Below are positions 37,221 to 48,612 of a DNA stretch of 64,000 nt, one piece after another. Source of the stretch: Notamacropus eugenii (Eukaryota; Chordata; Mammalia; Diprotodontia; Macropodidae); contig NC_092872.1 of assembly GCF_028372415.1 (NCBI RefSeq), positions 515,902,224 to 515,966,223 of the forward strand, written 5' to 3'. Every line of letters starts with the position of its first letter. Position 1 is the first letter of the stretch. The position numbers and the translations under genes were made by a program. The notes under the pieces are model-generated. The model made no database searches and was not told the origin of the DNA. It saw only the letters and a list, made by a program, of their open reading frames with translations.

Positions 37221-37929
37221 AATTCTGTTAAAGCATGAGGAGCCCTCCACACATATCTCTAACCCCAGGAGAGCTGTCATAGTTTTGAGGTACTCTGTTA
37301 GTACAGCCCCCACTCAAAACCATAGCTCACAAGTCCACAGTGATATATTTGTTTTTACCAGCCAGCCAGATGATACACTAATGCAAATAAAAGTCATTTA
37401 GTCAACTACCATTGCAGAAAAAATGTCATGAAAACATTCTTCCAGTCCCACATATATATAGGGTTAACTCTCCAACAACTTACCATACTACCAGTAGAAG
37501 ATGGCATTCATACACACTAATATGTGACTAGAGAAAATACACAGAGGGTACACATGGGGTAGGGATCATATTTAGAGGGCATATTATAATGTATCCAAAC
37601 CTCTAATACTGCAGAATTGTCAATGTCTACTGGTGATTTCATCGTGCTCTTAAAATGCATCTCTGCTCCCTGCTGGGCATCTCATGTCTTCTGATGGCAT
37701 TACCTTTACCAAATGGTGTCTTTACTAGTCATACCTCTGACAGTTCTGCTTGTCTTATGGATCAATGAACTGCTCTCTTCTACCGTTGGCTTGGGAGTGG
37801 GGGGTGGAAGCACAAGCACATGAGCCTGCCTTTATCATGCATATCTAGAAACCATAAAGCTTTATAAATTCCCTTTACCTCTTCCCAGAACAAAAGTACT
37901 GTCTATACTGTGATTATATGTGGCTTCAG

Positions 37930-38390
37930 AAAGCACCTGGTAGAAACTGCAAAGATTTAAATTTCATGCAAGGAGAACTTTCCTAACAATTAAAGCTGTC
38001 CAAAAGTGAAACAGACTACCTTAGAAGGTTCCCCCTCATTAGAAATATTGGCCACTTATCAGGTATATTCTAGAGTTGTGGTGTCAAATTCAAATAGAAG
38101 GGGACCACTAACCCATACATAGACTTAGAAAGCTGCATATTACCATTATCTGTGTTCTGTTGTATATTTGTTTTGCTCTTTTTCCATTACATTTTCATCT
38201 GGTTGAGCTTGCACTCTGGAGCAGTGTAGGCTGCACATGGCAAGTCACATACATACCTGGTACCTCTGCTCTGGAAGGAATCCTTGTTCAAGTATGGATT
38301 AGATTAAATGGCATCTGAGGTTCCTTCCAAGTGAGATTCTACATTTATTCCTTCAAGCACGAAATTGTTGATCCTATGATTCTATACTAA
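37930..38390 (+). repeat. CR1/L3-like LINE 3' region split by a hAT MITE
   Basis: 37930-38075 (AACTTTCCTAACAATTAAAGCTGTCC, AGGTTCCCCCTCATTAG, CACTTATCAGGTATATTCTAGAG) is continued by 38269-38390 (GGAATCCTTGTTCAAGTATGG, GGCATCTGAGGTTCCTTCC, ATCCTATGATTCTATAC). The GATTCTATGATTCTATG-type end is characteristic of CR1-clade LINEs. The MITE at 38076-38268 sits in the gap. Confidence 0.65.
38076..38268. mobile_element. hAT-type MITE inserted in a CR1/L3 fragment
   Basis: Left end TTGTGGTGTCAAATTCAAATAG and right end GGTACCTCTG are decayed terminal inverted repeats; the interior GACTTAGAAAGCTGCATATTACC matches the copy at 9684-9923. The flanking 8-mers TTCTAGAG and CTCTGGAA agree at five positions, a decayed target duplication. 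Removing the element rejoins the host repeat. Confidence 0.75.
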
Positions 38391-38479
38391 AAAGAACAAT
38401 TCATTCTGAATTTGAAGAACTGGCTTCAAATCTCTGCCCCAGCTAATACCTATATCACCATGGATATCTAAGAACAGTG

Positions 38480-39430
38480 TCAGAACCTCAAATTATATTA
38501 TAAAACTAATTATCAGAAACTATTTGGTACTGATGAGAAATTAGAAAAGTAAATCAGTGGAATAGACTAGATAAGCAAAATTCAGAAACAATAAAACTCA
38601 ACATACACTTAGATAAACCTAAATGCATAAATTAGTCAGGGTGAAAACTTCCTTTTTGACAAATACCATTTGAACAACTAGAAAACTACTTGGCAGAATT
38701 TAGGTTTAGACTAACATACCATATAGCACAATGAGCTCAAAATTAGTCTATCAGACAACTGAATATTAAAGGTCACACCATATGAACCTGTGAATAGATA
38801 CAACAATTCTGGAAAGCAATTTGAAATTAGTGCAAAGAGTGACTAAAGTGTGCATGCCTTTTAACCTAGAGATTCCACTGTTAATGAATATATATCCCAC
38901 CAGAGGTCAACAAGGGGAAAAGCCCCATATGGACCAAAATATTGCAACCTTTTTCTTTTTGTGATAGCAAAGAAGTAGAAACAAAGTAGATTTGAATCAA
39001 TTTGGGAATGGCTAAATAAGTTATAGTGCATGAATGTAACAGAATATGACAAATTTTTAGGAAACTATGAACATGAGGGAAAACATGGAAAAAAATGTGA
39101 ACTGATGCAAAGTAAAGTAAACCAAACCAGTAAAACAAGATACATCATGACTATAACAATGTAAATGAAACAACATCAACAATAAAATATTCAATACAAT
39201 GCTGCATAATTATGTTGACCAAGTTTGGCCCCCAAAAAGAAATAAAAGGTACCTCCCTGCTTTTTAGCATAAGTGAATAATATTCTTTTTTGAAATGTTG
39301 GTTAATTTCATGGACCTTTTTCCTCTTTTTTTTATTCTTATAAGGAGGTACTTCTCTGAAAGATGATAGGATACAGAGAGAAATGTAGATGCTGTAAAAA
39401 ATGCTAATAAAAATTTATTTTTAAGAAAGG
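38480..39430 (+). mobile_element. L1 fragment: ORF2 C-terminal part and 3' end, internally deleted
   Basis: 38550-38760 shows L1 ORF2 words (AAATCAGTGGAATAGACTAG, TTTTTGACAAATACCATTTG, CTAACATACC). From 38790 it jumps to the distal part (AACAATTCTGGAAAGCAATTTG, TTTGGGAATGGCTAAATAAG, ATGCAAAGTAAAGTAAACCAAACC). Frames are broken by many stops. Confidence 0.7.
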
Positions 39431-39469
39431 GTAACACCTTTAAAAAAAAAGGAGAAGCAAATGAGATAC

Positions 39470-40560
39470 CTTTTGCAACTTTGACTAAACAAATTTCTCA
39501 ACAAAAGATTGTGGTGACCACAAGATAAATAATTTTGATTACATGAAATTAAAAACTTCTTGCATGAAAAAATCAATGCAGCTAAGAAGGGAAGTAGTTA
39601 ATGGAGAAAAAAAATCTTTTCATCAAATATTCCTTATAAGGGTCTTAATATGTAAGGAAGCAACACAGATATATAAGACAAAAGTCATTCCCCAATAAGT
39701 ATTTGGTCATATGATGTGAATAAGTAGTTCTCAAAAGAATTGCTAATTAAAAACCAAGTAAAAGATTACTTCATATCACTAATAAAAAAATGCAAATCAA
39801 AACAACTTTGAGGTTTCAGTTCACAGTCAGCAAATCAGCAAAGTTGACAAAAGATGGAAATAGTCCATGTTGGAAGAGCTATAGAAAGACACCCTAACAC
39901 ACTGTTGGTGGAGGTGTGGAGAAAGAGCAACTTGGAATTTTGCTAATAAAGTGACTAAAATGTCTCACATTTACCCAGAATTCCACTGCCAGGTATGTAA
40001 GGAGCTGGAGGATATTGGAGGATCCTCCATTACAAACAGAAAGAAAGATCTGTATGCACCAAAGTATTCATAGCATTGCTTTTCTTGATAGCAAAGAACT
40101 GGAAATAAAGTAGATGACTTGATTTGGGAATGGCTAAACAAACTGGTACATGGATGTAATGGAATATTATTGTGCCATAGGAAACAATGAATATTAAAAA
40201 TTCTGAGAAGTATCAGAGGACTATATAAACTGATGCAGAATGAAGTCATCAAAACCAGTAAAACAATGTTCACAATGATTACAACCATGTTCTATGTAAA
40301 TATAAAGAATGTAAAAATGAAACCATACTTTCTAATTATAATGACCAAGCTTAACCCTGAATAAGAATTGGAATAGTGCATATAATCTCAGACTTGATAT
40401 GTTGGTTTGATTTGCTGAACCACTTTTTTAAATGCATTTTTTATTCTTTGTTACAAAGGGATACACTGGGTAGAAGGTGGGGAAGAGATATTCAAAAAAG
40501 AAGGTGACATTAAAAACTATATCAATAAAAAAATTTTTTGAAAGAATGTGAGGAGTGCTA
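39470..40560 (+). mobile_element. L1 fragment: ORF2 C-terminus and 3' UTR
   Basis: Words in L1 order: GATTACATGAAATTAAAAACTTCTTGCA, ATATGTAAGGAAGCAACACAG, TTCTCAAAAGAATTGCTAATTAA, AAAATGCAAATCAAAACAACTTTGAGG, ACACACTGTTGGTGGAGGTGTGG, TTGGGAATGGCTAAACAAACTGG, ACTGATGCAGAATGAAGTCATC. A second, separate insertion beside 38480-39430 because the same 3' region occurs twice. Confidence 0.75.
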
Positions 40561-40849
40561 AAGCCAAGAATGAACTAAGACTGACAATAAATGCTAAAGA
40601 CAGCAAAAATGCATTTTATTTTATTTTATTTTTAACTATATCAGAAAAGGAAGAGATGAAAAAAGGAAAATGACCACTGTTCAGATTATAATGAAGAGAA
40701 GACAGAACTACTCAACTCTCTATTTTCTTTCTGTTTTCTCTGCCAAGGAGTATGATCTTTGAACTGGAAAGAACAGAACAGAAGTAATTAATGATGAGTT
40801 GAAACTCAAGAGAGTAAGGAGATGTTAGGAGAGGACTTCAATGAATTCC

Positions 40850-41290
40850 AATGACTAAGGCTAAATAAATGAACTTCATCCCAGGGTACTGAAAGAATGG
40901 ACAAATGTGAATGATGAGACAATAATCTTTGAAAAGTAAGGGTGAATGGCAGAGGTGGCAAAGAACTAGAAAAGAGCAGGTGTTCTTTTCAAAACAGGTG
41001 AAAGGGCAAGCTGAAAAACTATAGACTGGTGAGCTGGACTGATTCCTGGAGAAAACTTTAGAATACAATGTTAAAGAAATGGTTTGTAGGCACCTAGAAA
41101 GGGGATCAGACACCACTGAGGGCTAGAATGATTTCATCCAGAAAAGGGCATAAGAAACTAACCTCAGTTTCTTTTTTGAGAAGTTACCTAGAATATTAGA
41201 TCACGGTAATGCTGTAAGTGCAATTTGGTTACATATCAACAAAGTGTTGGCTCATTTCTGTATGTACAAGAAGGAGATATGTGGACTAGA
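40850..41290 (+). mobile_element. CR1/L3-clade LINE reverse-transcriptase fragment
   Basis: Conceptual translation, with frame breaks, follows the CR1/L3 RT order: a YRLVSWTDSW-like stretch at about 41020 (family: NYRPVSLTSIPGK), KEMVCRHLERG-like at about 41070, then a HDFIQKRA-like and TNLSFFEKLPRILDHGNAVSAIW-like stretch to 41230. Degenerate, no intact frame. Confidence 0.65.
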
Positions 41291-41309
41291 CTAGGAATAA
41301 AAGAAGGAA

Positions 41310-41565
41310 ACGAGGATTTAATCAACATCTACTATGTGCCGAACACTGTGCTAAGTACTTTACAAATATCACATTTGATCCACACAACAACCCTAGGAAG
41401 CAGGTTCTATAATTATCTCCATTGTATTGCTGAGGAAACTGAGGTAGACAGATTGTGACTTGTCCAGAGTCATATAACTAATAAGTGTCTGAGGACCCAT
41501 TTGAATTCAAGTCTTTCTGACTCCAGGCCCAGCACTGTCTACTGTGCCACCTAGCTGCCTCTGGT
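41310..41565 (-). mobile_element. tRNA-headed marsupial SINE / MIR-type
   Basis: On the plus strand: ATCTACTATGTGCCGAACACTGTGC, TCACATTTGATCCACACAACAACC, TGCTGAGGAAACTGAGG, GAGTCATATAACTAATAAGTGTCTGAGG, TTTGAATTCAAGTCTTTCTGACTCC and the final TGTGCCACCTAGCTGCC, the reverse complement of the marsupial tRNA-like head. Confidence 0.8.
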
Positions 41566-41699
41566 AGTTAATTAGGTAGTTCGTATAGTTAAGTGGATTT
41601 GGAACTAACTGAAGTAATGAACCCAAAGTATAGTCATCCATGGCCCACTTACAAAGCATGAGGGTCAGGTGATGATGAAAAAAGCCAAGAATGGTAATG

Positions 41700-41990
41700 A
41701 TTTAAGATCAAGGTCAACAAACATTTAGTAATGTGCCAGGCACTGTGCTAAGTAAGCACCAGAAATACAAATGCAAGCAGAAAGACAGGCCCTTCCCTCA
41801 AGGCACTTATATTCTAATGGGAGAAGACATTAAAGGGAATGAAAAGTGGAGTTGAGGGTAGGGGAGAGGTGAAATGAAAGTATGCTATATGGAGTCTTAA
41901 TAAAGAAGATACTGTGGAGAAGAGTCAGACCTGGAGAGGAATAAAGGCATAGTTGGCCTAGCCTCCTCCTTAAAATGGGGGTTATAAGAG
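41700..41990 (+). repeat. old mammalian repeat fragment
   Basis: GTCAACAAACATTTAG, ATGTGCCAGGCACTGTGCTAAG, GACAGGCCCTTCCCTCAAGGCAC and TATATTCTAATGGGAG, as at 60690. The following purine-rich part to 41990 is less certain. An antisense open frame of 157 codons (41830-42303) is a by-product of this purine-rich strand. Confidence 0.6.
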
Positions 41991-42239
41991 GAACTAACCT
42001 GTCAGAGGTAGAGGCTGCAGGGGTGAAGGTTACTTCCAATGTGAAAAGTAATCTGGGGTGGGGTGGGGTGTGAGCTTCCAAGGCAAAGCAGTTTCTATGG
42101 CATGGTAGAAATGTGTCAAAAGTGTAACCAGGAGAAAAATAAAGAGATCCAGGAAAGGATTTCTTGCTAGAAGAACTATACATTCTTCCTCTTAGATTGT
42201 TTGGACAAGGGCTATGAGAAATGAGTAAGGTATGTGCTC

Positions 42240-42303
42240 TAGAGGAAATAAATACAAACACACATACATTACACACACAACCCTTCACCACCCCCTCACA
42301 CAC
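42240..42303. repeat. CA-rich simple sequence
   Basis: ACAAACACACATACATTACACACACAACCC and CCCCCTCACACAC: a degenerate (CA)n-type microsatellite. Confidence 0.7.
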
Positions 42304-42439
42304 TTTTGAAAGGAGTAGAGATACAATTTAAATGAAACTACCTGTAAACAACCAGGGATAAAAAAACAGGACTTGCATCAGCTGCACACAAAAATGATCT
42401 TGCCATAACCTATAAATGCACCATCTCCATGTTTATGAA

Positions 42440-43292
42440 CTCTGAAATTACTTTTATCTAATTACAACCTATTGCCTTTCCACCTCTCCCTCTGCCTTCC
42501 AGTGCCAAACCTTGCTCTTCATCCACATGGTGACCTCCAATCCATTGACACCTCAGTTCTCTCTCAAGCCATTATCCTTACATTAGCCATACTCTCCTTT
42601 CTCTACTTTGACCTCTTGGTAAAACAGTTCAATTCTACACTGTCTACTCTTGAGTCCCTTGCCCCTTTATCATATTGTTGATCTATGCCCTACCAAGCCT
42701 CAGCCTTGGATCACTCCCACTATTCTCTGCCTTTACTCCTAAATGTGTGCTATTGGACAGAACTGGAAAAAATCGTGCAACTGTATGGACTAGGTCCACT
42801 ACAGATTTATATTGTTTAACATGGACTGTGCCCTCACTGCTGCTAAGAAATCCTTTTACACCTCCCAAATTAACTCCTGCTTACCACCAAAGCTCTTCTA
42901 ACCCTTTTCATCCCTCTTCAAACCTCCTGTAGCTCCTCTACCCCTCACCCTCTCAACAGAAAATCCTGCCTACATGTTACTGCATTCAGATTATTCATTG
43001 GTACCTCCCTCTTCTCTTTTCCTCTTTATGGCTTATTACCCAAATGCCTGAGTACACAGGTAATATAACTGTAATCCCATTCCATCCAGTCTCCTCCAGC
43101 TGATTGCTTGTTCTTTCTTTGTCCTTTCTCCCTTATTTTCAGTTTCCCCTTGTCTTCCTGTTATTTCCTTACTGCCTAAAAGTATGCCTATCTCTCCCCC
43201 ATCCTCAAAATAAAACAAACAAAAAAACCTTTTAATCTATTGATCCCTGCTAATTATAGTCCCATACCTTTCCTTCTCTTTGTAACTGGTTG
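42440..43292 (+). mobile_element. L2-type LINE ORF2 fragment
   Basis: Frame-broken translation follows the L2/CR1 ORF2 linker between endonuclease and reverse transcriptase: NLALHPHGDLQSIDTSVLSQ (about 42510) and VKQFNSTLSTLESLAPL (about 42620), then ALTAAKKSFYTSQINSCLPP (42832-42891), PFSSLFKPPVAPLP, and at 43245 IPANYSPIPFLLF (family motif PANYRPISLLPF, the start of the RT domain). Stops and frame changes show it is dead. It breaks off exactly where an RTE LINE end begins (43294). Confidence 0.75.
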
Positions 43293-43293
43293 G

Positions 43294-43920
43294 TTGTTGT
43301 CCTTCGTTTTCAAAGAGGACCAAAATGTCATCACCATGATAAAGTGAAGTTTCAGTGTGTAGGACTGTGGCTAGTCAGACCAATACAAGCTCAAAATGCT
43401 CTACCACAGGTTGGGCTGTGAATATTTGGGGTGGATAGTCCAAATTTGTGCATCCTATATTTACTTTGTGCTGTCTCAATTCTTTGCTCGTAGAGCACAG
43501 CGCCCTTTCTGATTTGGGCACACCATGCTAAGAGGTCCTGTGCCAGTGTCTCCCATGTTGCACAGTCAAATCCAAAGTTCTTGAGAGAGACCTTGAAAGT
43601 GTCCTTGTATCGTTTCTTCTTACCACCATGTGATTGCCTGCCTCATGTGAGTTCAAGCGTACATTTTGCATTCGAACAACGTGGCCAGCTCATCGGAGTT
43701 GCACTCTCTGAAGCATAGTTTGAATGCTTGGCAGTTCAACTCCAGCAAGGACTTCAGCATCTGGTACCTTATCCTTCTAGGTGATCCTCAGAATCTTCCT
43801 AAGACAGTTCAAATGGAAGCAATTCAGTTTCCTGGCATGGTGCTGGTAGACTGTCCATGTTTCACAGGCGTACAACAATGAGGTCAGCACAATGGCTCTG
43901 ATTCCAGAAAGGCATCCGAA
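43294..43920 (-). mobile_element. RTE-clade LINE 3' end (reverse-transcriptase C-terminus and tail)
   Basis: On the minus strand the frame reads a VPDAEVLAGVELPSIQTML-like stretch, LRxAGHVVRMQNVRL, then after a frame change GKKKRYKDTFKVSLKNFGFD and CATWETLAQDLLAW. Family motifs LGHVxRM...KRYKDxxKxSL and WxxLAQDRxxW are those of RTE-type LINE C-termini. The 3' tail (TGGTCCTCTTTGAAAACGAAGGACAACAA on the minus strand, in two parts) has no poly(A), as usual for RTE. It is 5'-truncated, with stops and frameshifts. Confidence 0.85.
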
Positions 43921-45695
43921 AGTAGTGAGTGATAAGAAACTAAAAGAAAACCAAGAGTGACATTACCAAAGGTTGCAGGAGGGAAAAAACTCATTTAAAG
44001 ACACTGAGCATAAACAGATAAGCCAACAAGGAAGATATTGATACCAGAAAGGAATATGGCCTCCAGAGCAGGTTTTTGAAAAGTCCAAACATTTATGAAT
44101 AAATATTACAAGACCAAGGAAAATGAACCAATATGTTATAAGGCAGCATACCCTGTGGGTTGCATGCTATTCCTGAATGATTTAAAAGCAATAGGAATTT
44201 TGGAAGCAAAATTTGTGGTTTGCACAGCAGAAATAATTGACAGTAGAAAAACTTGTATCCATAATAGCAGGTCTCACCAAAGAAACAAAAAAGAGAATAA
44301 ATGGCAATACAAATACACAGAAGTGAAGGATAATCAGGAAGAAGGAAAACAAAAAAAAGTAACATTAAAAGAAAACACAATCTACATAGAAACAAAATAT
44401 ACTGATTGCAAAGGCAGGTTGAAATGAGACAACTTTAGGATTATAGGTCTCCCAGAAGAAAACAAATTTTAAAAATGAATGCCATAATGCATGAAATAAT
44501 ACAAAAAATTGCCCAGAACTTCTGAACCTGGCGGTGGGGGGGAAGAAGTGCCAATCAAAAATCCTTCAAAACACCCCCAAAAAAACAAACAAACAAAAAC
44601 TCTATACTGCCAACTCCAAATACATGGTGGTTAAATTGAATAATTTAATGAACCAGGAGAAAGACCTTCAAACACAAGGAGAAGAAATTCAAATAGCACA
44701 AAACTTTTTTGTACCCGCCAGAATCTGCAGGAGGGAATTAAATAAAGTGTTCTGAAGAAGCAAAGAAGCTAAAATACAGTCCTACAGACATTCAGTAAAA
44801 CAATAAATAAAAGTCATTTAAAATATTCCTAGAAAGCTATCTAGACCTAAAGAAATTATTTGCTTTTCAAATACCCAGACACAGCTATACAAGACAAACG
44901 AACAAATACAGCAACTAAGGATGACAACAACAAAAGACCTTTAAGACATTTCTTTCTAAATGCACATGAGACAAGGGGTGAAAGAAAGCAGAAGTCAAAC
45001 GGAAGTGATGGTTGAAAAACAGGCCTGAAACATTATAGACTAAACCTCATGATACCGTACCTACAAGTGAACCAATTTGTTGTTCTTGTGGGACAAAATA
45101 AAGAATGGGAGAGTATATAAACGAGGGGAGGAATGGAAGAAAATAGATGGGAATATGAGGGGATGAAAATAGATGGAAATATATGTTTTAGCCTAATCAA
45201 GTCAAAGATAAAGAATGAAAGCACATTAAGTCCTGTAAGCTGTCCAAAGGAAGAGAAACTACAGAAGGATGAGTGAGGAAGCAAAGGGAAAGATGGAAAA
45301 AAGGAAAGAGGGAGCAAACTTGTTTTAGTTCTGGGAGAGGCAACTTCTGATGAATGCTCCCATGGGAGAAGAGAGATGTTCTATAAAGGGGAATGGAAAC
45401 CCTTCAATGGGTATGATCTGTAAAAATTTGGTTGTTAGAAAAAACACTCATCTTTCCTTAGAATAAGAGGAATGAGAGCACCCTGGGGAAACTATCACCC
45501 AGAAGAATAGGAGGAAATGAACCCAGGAAGGAGACAAGGCAAATAGTACAAAAAAAGAGTGACAACAGGGAAGGCAAAGGTTAATAATGAACTTTACAAT
45601 CAGACTCATGGGGAAAATCTTACTGTGAAGCATTATCTTCTCTATTATTTGCAGAAATTCATATTTCTAAGAGCAAAGTACGGAAGAAAGGAACC

Positions 45696-45750
45696 AGGGG
45701 CAAGATCTACAAAGGAATAACATAGAAACAAGCTCCTTAGAAGCTTTAAT
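45696..45750 (+). repeat. 55-bp direct repeat, left copy
   Basis: AGGGGCAAGATCTACAAAGG...GAAGCTTTAAT. It matches 47433-47487 at 53 of 55 positions. Both copies lie inside the degenerate L1-like region. Confidence 0.95.
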
Positions 45751-47432
45751 TCTATGATGACTATAGAGACTAAGAAAGACTAAATAAGTAGAAAGGCTAT
45801 GAATCAAAGGATAAAAGTCTAGAATAGACAGGGAAGATAAATAATGAAAAGAATGAAGAAATCATTTTTAGAAAAAGGGTCAGAAAATCAAATTTTAAAA
45901 ATAAACACAGTTGGAAGGGGAAGAGAGGAAAGCATAATTTACTTAACCGAGGGAGGAAAAAGAGAAGTAAACCAGATAAAAGCAAGAAAGACCAAGGGAC
46001 TAATAAGTTAAACAAGCTCCAAAATTAGGAAAAGGAGTAAAATGGAGGAAAGGAGACTTAAAAGTGAGAAGAAGAGAGTTGATGAGACTAGAGTTGCCTT
46101 AAAATAGAGTGAACTAAAATAACTGAGAAGACTTGGTATTGTGTTTACAGAGAAAAGGGGGAAAAAAATCTTAATTTGGGGGAAAAATTAGAGACAAATG
46201 GGGAAAAACACAAACTGAACTCATAATTTTAAATGTGAATAGAATAAATAATCCAATAAAATGAAAAAGAGTGGCAGATTGCATCTCACAATCTGCTGCT
46301 TACACAAAACATATTTAAAATGAAGACATACGCAAAATAAAAATGAGAAGCTGGAAAGCACTTATTATGCATCAAGAGATTCCTAAAAAGTAGGAGTTAT
46401 AATCATACTAACAGACAAAGCAAAAGTAAACATTTAAAACACAAAGAGAGATCAACAAAGAAACTACATTATATTACATGTATAGACAACAATAGTAAGC
46501 TTATTAATAAGCTTATTAAATTTAACAATATTAAGGTTATATGCTCCAAATATCATAGCATCTGAATTCATAAAGAAAGCATTAATTAAGCCACCAAAGG
46601 ACATAGACAATAACACAACAATGGCAGGAGATTCCAATGTCCCTTCTCAGTTTTAGATGTTTAACAAAGATAAACCAAAGAGAAGACATAAAACTCAACA
46701 AATTACTAGAAAAACTAAAGCTGCAAGACTTGTGGCAGCTTCTAAATGGGACTACTAAAGATTATACTTATTTCTTATTACCACATGGCTTTTATGAAAA
46801 CTGACTACATAATAGAGGTCACAGCAATATTGCAAATAAATGTGAAACGAGAAATAGTAAACACATCTTTTACAGAATCTGATGCAATAAAAACAATGAT
46901 AAGGTCAGGAAGCACAGACCAAAATGGAATGATATCCTAAATAATAAGTGGATCAAAGAATAAATCAGAGCAATAGCTACTAATCATGTAAAAGAAAATT
47001 ACGGTGAGCAACAAACCAAAATTTCTGGAATTCAGTTAAAGCAGCCCTCAGTGGGGAAATGATTTTCCTACAAACAATTTAACAAAATAGAAAAAGAGAA
47101 GATTAATTAGCTGAATATACGTTTTTTTAAAAAATTAAAATCCAATAAATAAATAAACAAACCCAAAATAAGCACAAAAGAGGAATATGAAAAATTAGAA
47201 GAGGAAGAGATAAACTAGAAACAAAAACCACTTTTAAAATTACAAATAAAGCTAAAAGGCAATCCTTTGAAAAGATTACTAAAATTGATAAACCTTTAGT
47301 CTGTCTGATGAAAAAGGCAGAAAATCAAATTGACAAAATAGTAATCAAATAAGGTAAAATCATAACAAAACCAGAAGAAATAAAAAACCAGAATCTATTA
47401 TACAGTTATATGCTAACAAAAATGAGAATGCA

Positions 47433-47487
47433 AGGGGCAAGATCTATAAAGGAATAACATAGAAACAGGCTCCTTAGAAGCTTTAAT
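47433..47487 (+). repeat. 55-bp direct repeat, right copy
   Basis: AGGGGCAAGATCTATAAAGG...GAAGCTTTAAT, differing from 45696-45750 by one C/T and one A/G change. It interrupts the L1-like coding order just before the RT domain. Confidence 0.95.
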
Positions 47488-47609
47488 AATAAAATAGAGG
47501 AGTATCTTCAAAAAGATCAAATATCCAAACTAACAGGATACCAAATAGAGATTTTAAATAATCCAATCTCAGAAGAAGAAATAAAACTAGTTGTAAAGGA
47601 ACTACTAAA

Positions 47610-47640
47610 GGGAGGAAGGGGGCTAGGGGGGAGGGGGGAA
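47610..47640 (+). other. possible G-quadruplex sequence
   Basis: Four guanine runs of 3, 5, 6 and 6 with short spacers (GGGAGGAAGGGGGCTA then GGGGGGAGGGGGG). It fits the G4 rule G3+N1-7 repeated four times. It lies inside the L1-like element. Confidence 0.6.
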
Positions 47641-48009
47641 TCCTGGTTCCAATAAATTGACAGAATTCTGTCAGTTAAAGAATAATTAGTACCAATACTG
47701 CACAAATTATTCTTAAAAACTGAGAAATAATGCACCCTACTAGATTCCTTTTATGAGACAAATATAGTCCTAATTAGTGAATATTGACTCAGAAAATTTA
47801 AATGAAATCTTGTTGAACAGAGTATAGTCATTTATCTAAGAAATCATTCATGACCAAATTGGGCTTTTACTAGTAATGCAAAGATAAGTTCAGCATTAGG
47901 AAAACAATCTATATAATTAATTAATCACATTAAAAACTAATATAACCCAAACCACATGATTATGTAAATAGATGGGGGTGGGGGCTCTGAAAAAGTACAA
48001 CGCTCATTT

Positions 48010-48575
48010 ATGCTTTAAAAAAAAAAGCTTCATTGATGCTTTGAACTATTTTTCTGCCTCAGTATCACTACCTACCTCTTCTTCTTCCTAATTCTACCTC
48101 CTCTAGCCATAAAAACAAAAAATTTCCCTTGTAATCAGTCAACATAAACAAAAAGGCAAATCCATACATTGAGCATGTTGAAAAATGCATGTCTTAATCT
48201 GTACCTGTACTGCATCCGCTCTCTGTCAAATGGTGGGGAGCACATTTCATCTTCAGTCATTTGGAAACATACTTGATCATTTCAGCAAGGAGTCCTTCAG
48301 CCTTTTAGAGCTGCTTTTCTTTATAATGCTGCAGTCATTGTACAAATCATTCTCCTGGTTCTCATTTTACTCTGCATCAGTTCATACAAGTCCTCCCAGG
48401 TTATTCCGAATTTTTCTCATTTTTTATGATGCAATAATATTCCTTTATACCCATATACTGTAATTTGCCTGATCATTCCCCAAATAATGGATGATCCCTT
48501 ATTTTCCATTTCTTTTTGACGAAAAGTGTTGTTATGGATATTTTTGTACTTCTAGGTTCTTTCTCTCTTTTAACT
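48010..48575 (-). mobile_element. L1 3' end, antisense
   Basis: On the plus strand: TTTGGAAACATACTTGATC, TCATTTTACTCTGCATCAGTTCATACAAGTC, CAGGTTATTCCGAATTTTTC, TTATGATGCAATAATATTCC, CTGATCATTCCCCAAATAATGG, GTGTTGTTATGGATATTTTTGTAC: the reverse complement of the L1 3' end seen at 39000 and 40100. Confidence 0.75.
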
Positions 48576-48612
48576 CTTTCAGGTAGGATGTTATAAGAAT
48601 AGCTAGAATTAT

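Larger units (their letters stand above)
43930..47990 (+). mobile_element. degenerate L1-like LINE, about 4 kb
   Basis: The plus strand is strongly A-rich. Near 46630 an endonuclease remnant reads MAGDSNVPSQF (family GDFNxPLS), then LNKLLEKLKLQDLWQLLNGTTKDYTYF (46700-46770; family DLWRxLNPxxxDYTFFS). At 47562 NPISEEEIKLVVKELLKGG matches the start of the L1 reverse-transcriptase domain, followed near 47740 by FYETNIVLISE and near 47900 by FSIRKTIYIIN. It breaks off at about 47990 before the RT catalytic box. The 5' part (43930-46000) is more diverged and assigned on composition and position. No intact ORF remains. Confidence 0.65.

Noticed and set aside
41830..42303. 157-codon antisense frame
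   Set aside because: Arises from purine-rich old repeat and CA-rich simple sequence; no family resemblance.
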